From contig NZ_JABASY010000006.1 of assembly GCF_016107685.1 (NCBI RefSeq), forward strand, positions 62,001-126,000: a stretch of DNA of 64,000 nucleotides. Reading direction: 5' to 3'. This stretch comes from Brevibacterium yomogidense. GTDB taxonomy: Bacteria > Actinomycetota > Actinomycetes > Actinomycetales > Brevibacteriaceae. Positions 52,134 through 60,715 of the stretch are shown piece by piece (the stretch's first letter is position 1; every line of letters begins with the position of its first letter). The position numbers and the translations under genes were made by a program. The notes under the pieces are model-generated. The model made no database searches. It was not told the origin of the DNA and saw nothing but the letters and a program-made list of their open reading frames with translations.

Positions 52134-53609
52134 GTGACAGACAAGCGCTCGCTCCAGTACGTGGACCCCATCCGTGAACCCCGGCACCTCGACGCACCGC
52201 GTCGTGACGTGCGCGGATGGGTGCTGCTCGCTGCGACGATGCTCCTGCCCGGCAGCGTGCAGTCGGTCTTCCGCGCGCGCCGCGCGCGGATCCCGCTCGT
52301 CATCACCCTCGTCACCTGGCTGGTCATCCTCGGCGCGATCATCATCGTGCTCATCCGACGGCAGTTCCTCTTCACCGTCGCGACGAACCCCTTCGTCCTC
52401 GTCTTCGTGCTCCTGCTGCTGGTCGTGGCGGGCGTGAACTGGGTCGTGTGCCTCTTCGACACCATCCGCCGCGTGCGCGTCCACACGCTGAGTCCCCGGG
52501 TCCGCACCCGCTTCCTCGCGGCCGCCGCCGTCGCCGTGCTCGTCGTCACCGGCGGCACGGCCTACGGGTCGATCATGGTGAACAGCCAGCGCGGACTCAT
52601 GTCCGACCTCTTCGCCGGCGGGCTGGGGGAGCGCCCCGTCGACGGCCGCTACAACATCCTCCTGCTGGGGTCCGACGCCGGGAAGGGCCGGGAGGGCATC
52701 CGCCCGGACAGCATCACCCTGGTGAGCGTCGACGCGAAGTCCGGCGCGGCCGTCATGATCGGCCTGCCCCGCAACATGCAGAACGTCCCCTTCGACGACG
52801 ACAGCCCGCTCGCCTCCCACTACCCGAACGGGTTCGACTGCGGCGACGAGTGCCTCCTCAACGCCGTCTACCAGCAGGGGGAGGAGCACGCGGACGAATA
52901 CCCCGACGACGTCACCCCCGGCGTCGAGGCGATGAAGGAGGCCGTCGGGGGCGTGACCGGGCTCGAGGTCCAGTACCACGCGATGATCGACCTGCAGGGC
53001 TTCGAGGACCTCATCGACGCGATGGGCGGCATCACGGTCGTCTCGGAGAAGCGCGTGCCGATCTCGTCGGCCATCGACCCGTCCACCGGCCAGCACGGCC
53101 CGGTGAAGGGCTGGATCGAGCCGGGTGAGCAGCACCTCGACGGCTACCACGCCCTCTGGTTCGCACGGTCGCGCGAATTCGCCTCCGATTACGAGCGGAT
53201 GACCAGGCAGCGCTGCGTCCAGGACGCGATGGTGCGCCAGCTGGACCCGGCGACCCTCCTGCTGCGCTTCCAGGACATCGCGAAGGCCGCTCCGGAGGTC
53301 GTGACGACGGACATCCCCCAGGTCCAGGTGGACCGCTTCGTCGACCTGGCGCTGCAGACGCGGTCTGCCGGGACGACGTCGCTCAACCTGACCCCTCCCG
53401 AGGTCAACCCCACCCACCCCGACTTCGTCGAGGTGCAGCAGCTGGTCTCCGACACGATCGAGACATCGTCGCAGGACGCCGAGGCCGCAGCACCCCAGTC
53501 TGCCGGCTCGGTGTCGCTGTGGGCGGCTCCTGCCGGGGGAGAGGCGACGGACGCGGGCGACGGCGAAGGATCAGACCCTGACGCGGAATCCATCTGCAGC
53601 GTCCCCTGA
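52134..53609 (+). CDS. LytR-CpsA-Psr (LCP) family cell wall ligase
   Basis: A 491-residue membrane-anchored protein. A cytoplasmic N-terminus is followed by four hydrophobic segments in the first 150 residues, more than the usual one. An extracellular LCP domain then runs from YNILLLGSDAGKGREGIRPD (phosphate-binding Arg/Asp) through MIGLPRNMQN to GYHALWFARSREFASDYERM. LCP proteins transfer teichoic acid, arabinogalactan or capsule-type polymers from lipid carriers to peptidoglycan. The C-terminal 60 residues are acidic and disordered. The GTG at 52134 has CGAGG 4 nt upstream; the in-frame ATG at 52092 would add 14 residues. It sits upstream of a peptidoglycan hydrolase gene, fitting an envelope role. 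Confidence 0.86.
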   Translation: MTDKRSLQYVDPIREPRHLDAPRRDVRGWVLLAATMLLPGSVQSVFRARRARIPLVITLVTWLVILGAIIIVLIRRQFLFTVATNPFVLVFVLLLLVVAGVNWVVCLFDTIRRVRVHTLSPRVRTRFLAAAAVAVLVVTGGTAYGSIMVNSQRGLMSDLFAGGLGERPVDGRYNILLLGSDAGKGREGIRPDSITLVSVDAKSGAAVMIGLPRNMQNVPFDDDSPLASHYPNGFDCGDECLLNAVYQQGEEHADEYPDDVTPGVEAMKEAVGGVTGLEVQYHAMIDLQGFEDLIDAMGGITVVSEKRVPISSAIDPSTGQHGPVKGWIEPGEQHLDGYHALWFARSREFASDYERMTRQRCVQDAMVRQLDPATLLLRFQDIAKAAPEVVTTDIPQVQVDRFVDLALQTRSAGTTSLNLTPPEVNPTHPDFVEVQQLVSDTIETSSQDAEAAAPQSAGSVSLWAAPAGGEATDAGDGEGSDPDAESICSVP

Positions 53610-53753
53610 CGTCTGCTGACAAGTCGCGACGGCTGTTGGCGACCGGGTACTCTGTCGTAGTCGAGAGTGCGAAGCCACTGCAGGAAGCCGCGTCGGCGCG
53701 GTCCGGTCACCGGTGTGACTCGCTCACTCGCTGCCAGAGAACCCACAGGGTCC

Positions 53754-53769
53754 TGTGAGCACTGTCACG
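53754..53769 (+). promoter_or_regulatory. CRP/GlxR-like binding site
   Basis: TGTGAGCACTGTCACG fits the TGTGA-N6-TCACA consensus at 9 of 10 arm positions. It is about 240 bp upstream of the hydrolase start. Confidence 0.5.
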
Positions 53770-53781
53770 TCGTATCGTGAC
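53764..53781. promoter_or_regulatory. inverted repeat GTCACG-N6-CGTGAC
   Basis: Perfect 6-bp arms around TCGTAT, overlapping the right half of the CRP-like site. It could be a second operator. Confidence 0.4.
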
Positions 53782-54006
53782 CGTTCAGCGGCCTGAAGGC
53801 CGATCTGCGAGAAACTTTTTCAGGCGCACAGTCCCGCGAGAACTCGCGGAACCACATCGATGTCATTTTGGTCAAACGCGAGATTTCAACTCAGACACGC
53901 CGAATTTATGTAACAATCTTGAGATGTTGAGGTGGTGCGCCGCATCCAGCGACGCCCCCACTTCGTAGAAGCCTCCTTCCCTGACTTCCTCACAAAGGCT
54001 GAAACG

Positions 54007-56757
54007 ATGAGAATTCTGGTCCCTTCTGTAGCCGCATGCGCGGCTGCGGTGATGGTGACGACGTTCGGACTGTCGAGCTCGACCGCCGCGATAGCGGTTC
54101 CGGTCAGCCCCGACATCAGCGCAACACCTCTCACCGACATCGACGCCGACGGCCTCGACGAGGCAGGCGCCCGCGCATCCTCTGAATCCACGTCCACGGC
54201 ATCGAACCGCGGGCTGGTCAACGTTCCCGGGCTGCTGCGTGCGGCTCAGGACACCACCGCGAAGAACGTGTCCGCTGCGCCGTTCGCACCTGACAGCGGT
54301 GCGTACGGGGCGACGAACACGTCGCTCACCGACTCCTCGGAGAACTCCGAGGACACCGACGCCCCGGCGCTGGGCGACTCCTCGGACTCCGCACCGGACG
54401 ATGACGCATCGTCTGACGCCGGCTCCTCCGACGACGGGTCCTCCGAGAACGCCGAATCGACGGAGCCCGCAGAGACGGACTCTCCCGTCGTCGGGTCGGT
54501 CAAGGAGGAGACTGAGGACGGCGTGACGATCGCCGCGATCTCCAACGCAGTCGACGTCCCCAGTGACAACCCGAGCGTCGTGGGCATCACCTACGAGGGC
54601 GATGCAGGCGTGTCGTTCGAGGTGCGCCTGAAGTCCGGCGGCGAATGGGGCGCCTGGGAAGACCTCGAGATCGAGAACACCGATGAGGGCGGCAACGGCA
54701 CGGAGCCGTTCATCGTCGCGGACTCCGAGAGCGTGCAGCTGCGCGTGCTCGGTGAAGCCGAGGCGCCGGAGAAGACCGAGCTCGTCCTCGTCGACCCGAA
54801 GACCTCCGCCGCAGATGCGGCGGCGGTGCAGGAGAACCAGCCGGTCCTCCCGCCGCAGGAAGACTCGGCCGATGACTCCGGTGCGGAGTCCGACGGTGCG
54901 GCCAGCGAGACGGCCGAGGCACCCGCAGCCGAGGCGCCCGCAGAAGGCGAGGCGGCAGCGGAAGCCGCCAACGCCTCGGCGACGGAGGGTGCGAGCGTGC
55001 AGAACGCCGCCTACGTGCCGGGCAGCTCGACCGTGCAGAACACCTCCGTCAAGAAGGTGAAGAAGCCGAAGATCGGCTCCCGCAAGTCGTGGGGCGCGAA
55101 CGAGAAGCTGCGCAAGGGCTCGCCGGATTACGCGGGCTCCGTCAAGGCAGCGGTCGTCCACCACACCGCCGGAGCCAACGGCTACAAGGCCGAGGACGTC
55201 CCCTCGATCCTGCGAGGCATCTACAGCTTCCACACGAACGGCCGCGGATGGTCCGACGTCGGCTACAACGTCCTCGCGGACAAGTACGGCCGTCTGTGGG
55301 AGGGCCGCGCCGGCGGAGTCGACAAGGCCGTGATCGGTGCACACGTCGCCGGGTACAACACCGGGACGTTCGGCATCTCCGTCATGGGCACGTTCGAGAA
55401 GTCCGCGCCACCCCAGAAGACGATCGACGCGGTCAACCACGCGATCGCCTGGAAGCTGTCGATGAACGGTGTCTCCGCGGATGCGAAGACCACCGTCGCG
55501 GGCAAGAAGATCCGCACGGTCGTCGGACACCGCGACCTCGGACAGACCTCCTGCCCCGGCGCCGCCTTCTACTCGAAGTTGGGTGGAATGCGCAGCGCGA
55601 TCACGAAGATGCAGAAGGGCGGTGACACCCCGGAGGACAAGAAGGACTCCGAGGAGAAGGAGAAGTCGAAGACTCCGATCGAGAAGAAGTACGACGGCAA
55701 CGAGAAGGCACTCGGCAAGCCTTCCGGCAAGGAGTTCGACATCGCCAGCGGCCGCGCGCAGAAGTACGAGAACGGCCACATCTACTGGACGAAGGACACC
55801 GGCGCACACATCGTCAAGGGTGCCTTCAACAAGCTGGTCGACGAGAAGCTGCTCAAGCAGATCGGCTTCCCGGTCGCGGATGAGAAGGGCGGCCTCAAGG
55901 ACGGCGGCTACTACCAGAAATTCAAGAAGGGCTCCGTCCACTACTCGAAGGACTCAGGCGCTCACGCGACGACCGGCATCCTCCAGAAGTACTGGAAGGA
56001 CAAGGGCACCGAGAACGGCCACCTGGGATACCCGACCAGCGAACTGACCGTCAAGGACGGCCGCGCTGAGCAGACGTTCCAGGGCGCACGCCTCGTGTGG
56101 GCCGAAGGGTACGGAACCACGGAGTTCTCACCCGAGGGCGACATCAACGCCGGCGTCGAAGACCTCAACCTGCGGGACGGAGGTGACACCGGCGAGCCCG
56201 GGGAAGGCCCGTCGGATGAACCCTCCGCCGAGCCGAGCGAGGAGCCGTCGGAGGAACCCTCGACGGAGCCTTCGGAAGAGCCGTCGCAGAAGCCCAGCGA
56301 ATCGGCCTCTCCGACACCGTCTGCCACGCCTTCGCCCACGCCTTCCAAGACGGCTGAACCGACGCCGTCGAAGAAGCCGGAGAAGACCCCGGAGCAGAAG
56401 GAGGAGGAGAAGCGCGCCTCGATCATCGCCGAGGCGAAGAAGCACCTGGGAGTGAAGTACCGCTGGGGCGGCACCTCACCCACCTCCGGATGGGACTGCT
56501 CGGGCTACACGCAGTACGTCTACAGCAAGAACGGGATCAAGCTCCCGCGCACCACGAGTGCGCAGCGCGGAGCAGGGGAAGTGATCTCGGCCAAGGAGGC
56601 GAAGCCCGGCGATCTCGTCTGGGTCCCCGGACACATCGGCATCGTGTCGGAGACGAAGGGCCAGATGTACGACGCGGGGTCCTCGCGCACGAACACCTCG
56701 AAGCGCAGCTACGACTGGATGGTCAAGCGCGGCGCAGTGTTCATCCGCGTGGTCTGA
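54007..56757 (+). CDS. secreted bifunctional peptidoglycan hydrolase (PGRP/amidase + LGFP repeats + NlpC/P60)
   Basis: A 916-residue secreted protein. Signal peptide residues 1-30 are MRILVPSVAACAAAVMVTTF plus a Ser/Thr/Ala region. A long Asp/Ser/Glu/Ala-rich region runs to 345. A PGRP-like N-acetylmuramoyl-L-alanine amidase (about 353-540) carries zinc ligands in AVVHHTAGA and GHRDLGQTSCPG. About three LGFP cell-wall-binding repeats (560-715) and a Pro/Ser/Glu stalk (726-790) follow. A C-terminal NlpC/P60 endopeptidase (803-916) has Cys830 (WDCSGY) and His in GHIGIV (about 876). The two domains cut different bonds: the glycan-peptide link and the stem peptide. Such enzymes act in daughter-cell separation. 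The CRP-like site upstream suggests cAMP control. Confidence 0.93.
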   Translation: MRILVPSVAACAAAVMVTTFGLSSSTAAIAVPVSPDISATPLTDIDADGLDEAGARASSESTSTASNRGLVNVPGLLRAAQDTTAKNVSAAPFAPDSGAYGATNTSLTDSSENSEDTDAPALGDSSDSAPDDDASSDAGSSDDGSSENAESTEPAETDSPVVGSVKEETEDGVTIAAISNAVDVPSDNPSVVGITYEGDAGVSFEVRLKSGGEWGAWEDLEIENTDEGGNGTEPFIVADSESVQLRVLGEAEAPEKTELVLVDPKTSAADAAAVQENQPVLPPQEDSADDSGAESDGAASETAEAPAAEAPAEGEAAAEAANASATEGASVQNAAYVPGSSTVQNTSVKKVKKPKIGSRKSWGANEKLRKGSPDYAGSVKAAVVHHTAGANGYKAEDVPSILRGIYSFHTNGRGWSDVGYNVLADKYGRLWEGRAGGVDKAVIGAHVAGYNTGTFGISVMGTFEKSAPPQKTIDAVNHAIAWKLSMNGVSADAKTTVAGKKIRTVVGHRDLGQTSCPGAAFYSKLGGMRSAITKMQKGGDTPEDKKDSEEKEKSKTPIEKKYDGNEKALGKPSGKEFDIASGRAQKYENGHIYWTKDTGAHIVKGAFNKLVDEKLLKQIGFPVADEKGGLKDGGYYQKFKKGSVHYSKDSGAHATTGILQKYWKDKGTENGHLGYPTSELTVKDGRAEQTFQGARLVWAEGYGTTEFSPEGDINAGVEDLNLRDGGDTGEPGEGPSDEPSAEPSEEPSEEPSTEPSEEPSQKPSESASPTPSATPSPTPSKTAEPTPSKKPEKTPEQKEEEKRASIIAEAKKHLGVKYRWGGTSPTSGWDCSGYTQYVYSKNGIKLPRTTSAQRGAGEVISAKEAKPGDLVWVPGHIGIVSETKGQMYDAGSSRTNTSKRSYDWMVKRGAVFIRVV

Positions 56758-56880
56758 GTCCCTCGGAGTGACCGGGGGCGACCGGAACGGTCTGGGGCGA
56801 CCAGGGTGACCTGAGTCGACCAGAGCGAACCGGGGCCTCGGGGCCGGCGGGTTGGGGAACCCGCCGGCGCACCCGTGAAC

Positions 56881-56916
56881 AGCGGTCCCGCATCCTTGCG
56901 AGGGTGCGGGACCGCT
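56881..56916 (+). terminator. 12-bp hairpin terminator after the peptidoglycan hydrolase
   Basis: Arms AGCGGTCCCGCA and TGCGGGACCGCT with a 12-nt loop that has its own small stem. A related TGCGGGACCGC copy recurs at 56941. The downstream sequence is GCTGTTCGTC. Confidence 0.65.
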
Positions 56917-56993
56917 GCTGTTCGTCTCCCCGTGTGCGCCTGCGGGACCGCCGCTGTTCGCCACGTGTTCGCCACGGCGTCGCCACGGCGTCG

Positions 56994-56999
56994 TAGACT
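56994..56999 (+). promoter_or_regulatory. -10 (TAGACT) of manA
   Basis: TAGACT about 37 nt before the GTG at 57036. It is the same hexamer as the purKE promoter, but here with a leader and a ribosome binding site. Confidence 0.5.
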
Positions 57000-57035
57000 T
57001 CACGAGATCCGTGGGTCCCTGATGTGAGGAGATCA

Positions 57036-58382
57036 GTGCAGCGTTTGACGAACACCGTGAAGGACTATGCGTGGGGCTCCCCGTCGGGCATCCCCGAGAT
57101 CCTCGGGAACGAGCCCGACGGACGTCCTGCGGCCGAACTGTGGGTGGGCGCCCACCCCGGGGCACCGTCGTTCGTCGACGGTCGCGGTCTCGACGATCTC
57201 ATCGCCTCGGACCCGTCCCGGTATCTGGGGGAGGCATCCGTCGCCCGCTTCGGTCCGCGGCTGCCGTTCCTCCTCAAGATCCTCTCCGCACGCACTGCGC
57301 TGTCCATCCAGAGCCACCCGTCCCGCGAACAGGCGATCGCCGGGTTCGCCGCCGAATCCGCCGCGGGAATCCCACTCGACGCGCCGCATCGCAACTACCG
57401 CGACGAGTGGCACAAGCCGGAGCTCCTCTACGCCCTGGGCGAGTTCCATGCCCTCTGCGGCTTCCGGCCCGTCCCCGCGATCCGCGCGACACTCGACCGA
57501 TTCGCGACCGCTCTGGACGCGGCGGAAGCAGCATCCGCGCACCGTGAGTCGCTCGCAGCGTGGCGCGACGCACTGGATGGAGAGGCGGAGGCTGGACTCG
57601 AAACAGCGTCCGACACTGGGCCCGAGGCCAAGACCGAGACCGAAGCCGAGACCGAGGCCGAGGCGGCGGTCCTGCGGCGAGCCGTGGAGGTGGTCCTGGG
57701 GGACCCCGACCGGTTCGGCGCTCTCGCGGACGCGCTCGCAACTGCCCTCTCCGCGCCATCGTTCCCGCACGTCGCAGCCGATGACCCGTCCCATGAGGGG
57801 ACGAGCGTGGACCCGGCACTCACCCTCCTGGAGACCCACGCGGACTTCCCGCGCGACGCGGGCTCACTGGTCGCCGTCATGCTCCGCCGCTTCCTCCTGC
57901 AGGCAGGGGAATCGCTCGCGTTCGATTCCGGGATCCTCCACGCATACTTGGGAGGCCTGGGGGCGGAGATCATGGCCTCGAGCGACAATGTGCTGCGCGG
58001 CGGCCTCACAGGGAAGCACATCGACGTGCCGGAACTGGTCCGGACAGTGCACTTCGATACGCAGCCGCCGCGCGTCCTCACCGCGGACGACGACACCGAA
58101 CTGCGGGGAGCGACCGACGACTTCATCCTCACTGTCGTCCACGATGCAGACGACCAGGTCCTGCCTCGCCCTGGGGCGCTCACCGCTCTCTGCATCGACG
58201 GGACGTTCATGCTCCGGTCGGGGGACGAGGAACTGGAGGCCGGCCGCGGTGACTCCGTCTTCATCGGCGCCGACGAACCCCGCCCCACTCTCACCGGGAA
58301 GGGCGCGCTCTTCGTGGCGAGTTCGGCACTGAGCGGCGCGAGAGATCGCACTGAGGGCCATGAGCGCCCCGTCGTGGCCTGA
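57036..58382 (+). CDS. manA: mannose-6-phosphate isomerase, class I
   Basis: A 448-residue zinc enzyme converting fructose 6-phosphate to mannose 6-phosphate for GDP-mannose and mannosylated envelope glycans. The class I hallmarks are KDYAWGSPSGIPEILG, LPFLLKILSARTALSIQSHP (zinc-binding His), KPELLYALGEFHALCGFRP (catalytic Glu/Glu) and a C-terminal cupin with AYLGGLGAEIMASSDNVLRGGLTGK. A Glu/Ala/Thr-rich insert (KTETEAETEAE) sits near 200, unlike standard sequences. The GTG at 57036 has AGGAGA upstream; an earlier GTG at 57024 is less likely. The downstream membrane glycosyltransferase probably uses related sugar precursors, but that is inference. Confidence 0.94.
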   Translation: MQRLTNTVKDYAWGSPSGIPEILGNEPDGRPAAELWVGAHPGAPSFVDGRGLDDLIASDPSRYLGEASVARFGPRLPFLLKILSARTALSIQSHPSREQAIAGFAAESAAGIPLDAPHRNYRDEWHKPELLYALGEFHALCGFRPVPAIRATLDRFATALDAAEAASAHRESLAAWRDALDGEAEAGLETASDTGPEAKTETEAETEAEAAVLRRAVEVVLGDPDRFGALADALATALSAPSFPHVAADDPSHEGTSVDPALTLLETHADFPRDAGSLVAVMLRRFLLQAGESLAFDSGILHAYLGGLGAEIMASSDNVLRGGLTGKHIDVPELVRTVHFDTQPPRVLTADDDTELRGATDDFILTVVHDADDQVLPRPGALTALCIDGTFMLRSGDEELEAGRGDSVFIGADEPRPTLTGKGALFVASSALSGARDRTEGHERPVVA

Positions 58383-58402
58383 GAGACGAGCACTCGGCAG
58401 CA

Positions 58403-58455
58403 ACACAGAAGCGGGCGGTGGACTCCGCATGGGAATCCACCGCCCGCTTCTGTGT
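58403..58455. terminator. 20-bp bidirectional hairpin between manA and scoB
   Basis: Perfect 20-bp arms (58403-58422 and 58436-58455) with a 13-nt loop, between convergent genes. There is no T-run on either side. It is the longest perfect stem seen in the window. Confidence 0.72.
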
Positions 58456-58472
58456 GCGAAGCGCTCCGCCTG

Positions 58473-59135
58473 TCACGCGGCCGGCGCGGCCTCCGGGACA
58501 TCACCGGTGACGGGCTCGAGGCCCTGTGTCTTCTCCTGGATCTCCTCGACACTCACCCCGGGCGCCCGCTCGATGAGCCGGAAGCCGGTGCCGGTGACGT
58601 CGAGCACCGCCAGGTCCGTGATGATGCGGGAGACGACCCGCTCACCCGTGAGCGGCAGGTCGCAGGTCTCCAACAGCTTGAGCGACCCGTCCTTCGCGGT
58701 GTGGTCCATGATGACGATGACCTTCTTCGCGCCGTGGACCAGGTCCATCGCGCCGCCCATGCCCTTGACCATCTTGCCGGGGATCATCCAGTTCGCGATG
58801 TCGCCGTTGCCCGCGACCTGCATCGCGCCGAGGATCGCCGCGTCGATCTTCCCGCCGCGGATCATGCCGAAGCTGGTCGCGGAGTCGAAGTAGGCGGAAC
58901 CCGGGTTCATCGTGACGATCTCCTTGCCCGCGTTGATGAGGTCGGGGTCGACCTCGTCCCTCCGCGGGTAGGGGCCGACGCCCAGCAGACCGTTCTCCGA
59001 CTGCAGGACGACGTTCACACCTTCGGGGATGTAGTTGGGCACCAGCGTGGGCATGCCGATACCCAGGTTGACGTACGAACCGTCGGGCAGTTCCTGGGCC
59101 GCGCGGGCGGCCATCTGATTGCGTGTGAGACCCAT
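58473..59135 (-). CDS. scoB: 3-oxoacid CoA-transferase, subunit B
   Basis: A 220-residue beta subunit. The catalytic Glu, which forms the CoA thioester, is in [11 protein letters not shown] (about 45-55). [17 protein letters not shown] precedes it, and [19 protein letters not shown] and [12 protein letters not shown] follow. With ScoA it transfers CoA from succinyl-CoA to acetoacetate or a related 3-oxoacid, allowing ketone-body or acyl-chain use. It is the second gene of an operon, 2 bp after scoA. The C-terminus (PEAAPAA) is a little longer than usual. Relatives with different 3-oxoacids (PcaIJ) share these motifs, so the acid is not certain. It is convergent with manA. Confidence 0.93.
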   Translation of the reverse strand: MGLTRNQMAARAAQELPDGSYVNLGIGMPTLVPNYIPEGVNVVLQSENGLLGVGPYPRRDEVDPDLINAGKEIVTMNPGSAYFDSATSFGMIRGGKIDAAILGAMQVAGNGDIANWMIPGKMVKGMGGAMDLVHGAKKVIVIMDHTAKDGSLKLLETCDLPLTGERVVSRIITDLAVLDVTGTGFRLIERAPGVSVEEIQEKTQGLEPVTGDVPEAAPAA

Positions 59136-59137
59136 GG

Positions 59138-59908
59138 TCAGTCCTCCCTCACGGTCATCTTCTCGATGGGCTTGTCCGCGACCTGCTCCGGTGTGAGCTC
59201 CACGACGCGGGCGACGTAGATGCCGGGCAGGTGGACATCGTCCGGATCGATCTGACCGACCTCGACGAGCTCTTCGACCTCCGCGATCGTCGTCTTCGCG
59301 GACATCGCGGCGGGCGGGTTGAAGTTGCGGGCGGACGAGTGGAAGACGAGGTTGCCGGCGCGGTCGCCCTTCGCGGCGCGGACCAGCGCGAAGTCCGACG
59401 GGAGCGACTCCTCGAGGACGTAGTCGTGCTCCTCGCCGAACGTCGACAGTGTCTTCGTCTCCTTCTTCGGAGACTCCTTCACGACGTTGCCGTCGCTGTC
59501 GTACTTCCAGGGGATCCCGCCGTCGGCCACCTGGGTGCCCGAACCGGTGATCGTGTAGAAGGCGGGGATCCCCGCACCTGCTGCGCGCAGCTTCTCCGCC
59601 ATCGTGCCCTGCGGCGTCAGCTCGACCTCGAGCTCTCCGGACAGGTACTGGCGGGCGAATTCCTTGTTCTCACCGACGTAGGAGGCGATGATGCGGCTGA
59701 TCTGCCGCGTCTCCAGGAGCTTGCCCAGCCCCCGGCCGTCGACACCCGCGTTGTTCGAGATGACCTCGAGACCCTTCGCGCCCTGGTCGTGGAGTGCGTC
59801 GATGAGGACTTCGGGCACTCCGACGACCCCGAATCCGCCGACGGCGATGCGCACGCCGTCGGGGATGTCCTTCACCGCTTCTGCTGCTGAGGAAACCACT
59901 TTGTCCAT
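59138..59908 (-). CDS. scoA: 3-oxoacid CoA-transferase, subunit A
   Basis: A 256-residue alpha subunit. The glycine motif [17 protein letters not shown] is at the start. [38 protein letters not shown] and [21 protein letters not shown] are family signatures. The pair ScoA-ScoB forms the succinyl-CoA:3-oxoacid transferase heterotetramer. AATAAT lies 7 nt before the ATG at 59908 on the minus strand, fitting a leaderless start. TIGR03089 and cofE lie upstream on the same strand, separated by about 57 bp that contain repeated stop-like sequence, so scoAB probably begins its own transcript. Confidence 0.93.
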   Translation of the reverse strand: MDKVVSSAAEAVKDIPDGVRIAVGGFGVVGVPEVLIDALHDQGAKGLEVISNNAGVDGRGLGKLLETRQISRIIASYVGENKEFARQYLSGELEVELTPQGTMAEKLRAAGAGIPAFYTITGSGTQVADGGIPWKYDSDGNVVKESPKKETKTLSTFGEEHDYVLEESLPSDFALVRAAKGDRAGNLVFHSSARNFNPPAAMSAKTTIAEVEELVEVGQIDPDDVHLPGIYVARVVELTPEQVADKPIEKMTVRED

Positions 59909-59941
59909 GCTCCGGATTATTGCATGTCACCTGAAAGCGGG

Positions 59942-59985
59942 CTTATGCGTCCACGGGGCACGACTTACGGGTCCACGGCGGGACG
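59942..59985. repeat. two 22-bp repeats straddling the TIGR03089-gene stop
   Basis: Units beginning CTTATGCGTCCACGG (59942) and CTTACGGGTCCACGG (59964). The second holds the TAA stop (59965-59967, minus strand) and the first repeats a TAA in the same position. Confidence 0.82.
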
Positions 59986-60711
59986 GAGGACGACGACCCC
60001 GTGGAGCAGCCCGTGCATGATCCGGCCCCAGTCGGAAGCGGTGCGGGGTGCGGAGGTGACGACGACCTCGGCGGCGGTGGACGGACTGTCACTGGGAGTG
60101 GCGGACGGGCCGTCCGCAGGGGCGGCGGACGCGGAAGCGTCACCGGGGGGCGCCGTCGACGACAGGACCTGTGCGGAGGGGGCCCCGCAGAGGGCTCGCA
60201 GGCCCTCGGTCTCCGTGTGCGCCGCATCGCCGAAGGTCACGCGGGCCGTCGTGCCGATCGGCGCCTCGTCCGGGTAGGCCCGCAGTGCAGTCGCGAAGTC
60301 GATCGTGTCCTGTGGGGCGTCGACGCCCAGGGCGAGGGGTGCGACGGGGTAGATGAAGACCTCGTCCGCGGAGTGGGTGACGGCGTCGTCGGCGCGGTGC
60401 TCGGACACGAGGGCGGCCCACGGGGCGTCCGGCTCCTCCTCGTCGATCACGCGCACGCACGCACCCAGCGACCACGCTGCCAGCGCCCCCGCCAGAGCCC
60501 GCCAGTGCACGCCGGGCTCCTCTGCTCCCGTCTCCTCCACGACGCCGAGGTCGAGGTCCGGTCCCACGTCGGAGTCCGCAAGCAGCCCGTGCGCCTTGTG
60601 CGCCCAGTTGGCGAGCACCGGGCCGGTGAGTTCGAGGGAGGCACCGGCACTGTCCTCCCAGCGCAGGACTGGGTGGCGGCGTTCGGCGAGTGCGGTGAGG
60701 AATGTGCGCAC
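59965..60711 (-). CDS. TIGR03089-family protein (truncated AMP-binding-like)
   Basis: A 248-residue protein of the actinobacterial TIGR03089 family, which resembles the N-terminal part of acyl-CoA synthetases but lacks the ATP-binding and catalytic motifs. Recognisable parts are FLTALAERRHPVLRW, VLANWAHKAHGLL and WRALAGALAAWSLGACVRVI; the family's conserved C-terminal MHGLLHGVVVL is present. A Pro/Ala/Ser/Asp insert (about 180-215) interrupts the protein. The function is unknown. The GTG start is 4 bp after the cofE stop, so the two are coupled, which matches the conserved position of this family beside F420 and mannose genes in actinobacteria. Confidence 0.85.
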   Translation of the reverse strand: MRTFLTALAERRHPVLRWEDSAGASLELTGPVLANWAHKAHGLLADSDVGPDLDLGVVEETGAEEPGVHWRALAGALAAWSLGACVRVIDEEEPDAPWAALVSEHRADDAVTHSADEVFIYPVAPLALGVDAPQDTIDFATALRAYPDEAPIGTTARVTFGDAAHTETEGLRALCGAPSAQVLSSTAPPGDASASAAPADGPSATPSDSPSTAAEVVVTSAPRTASDWGRIMHGLLHGVVVLRPAVDP

Positions 60712-60715
60712 GGAA

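Larger units (their letters stand above)
53610..54006. other. long regulatory region between the LCP and peptidoglycan hydrolase genes
   Basis: 397 bp with no gene. It holds a CRP/GlxR-like site (53754), an overlapping inverted repeat (53764-53781), a GC-rich palindrome CCGCGAG-AA-CTCGCGG (53834-53849) and an AT-rich stretch at 53880-53930 (TTTATGTAACAATCTTGAG) that likely contains the hydrolase promoter. AAAGG lies near the ATG at 54007. A TACTCT -10-like hexamer is near 53650. No known riboswitch could be matched. Confidence 0.6.

Noticed and set aside
53610-54006. c-di-AMP (ydaO-type) riboswitch before the wall hydrolase
   Set aside because: The characteristic conserved motifs could not be found by eye; a covariance search would be needed to reopen the idea.
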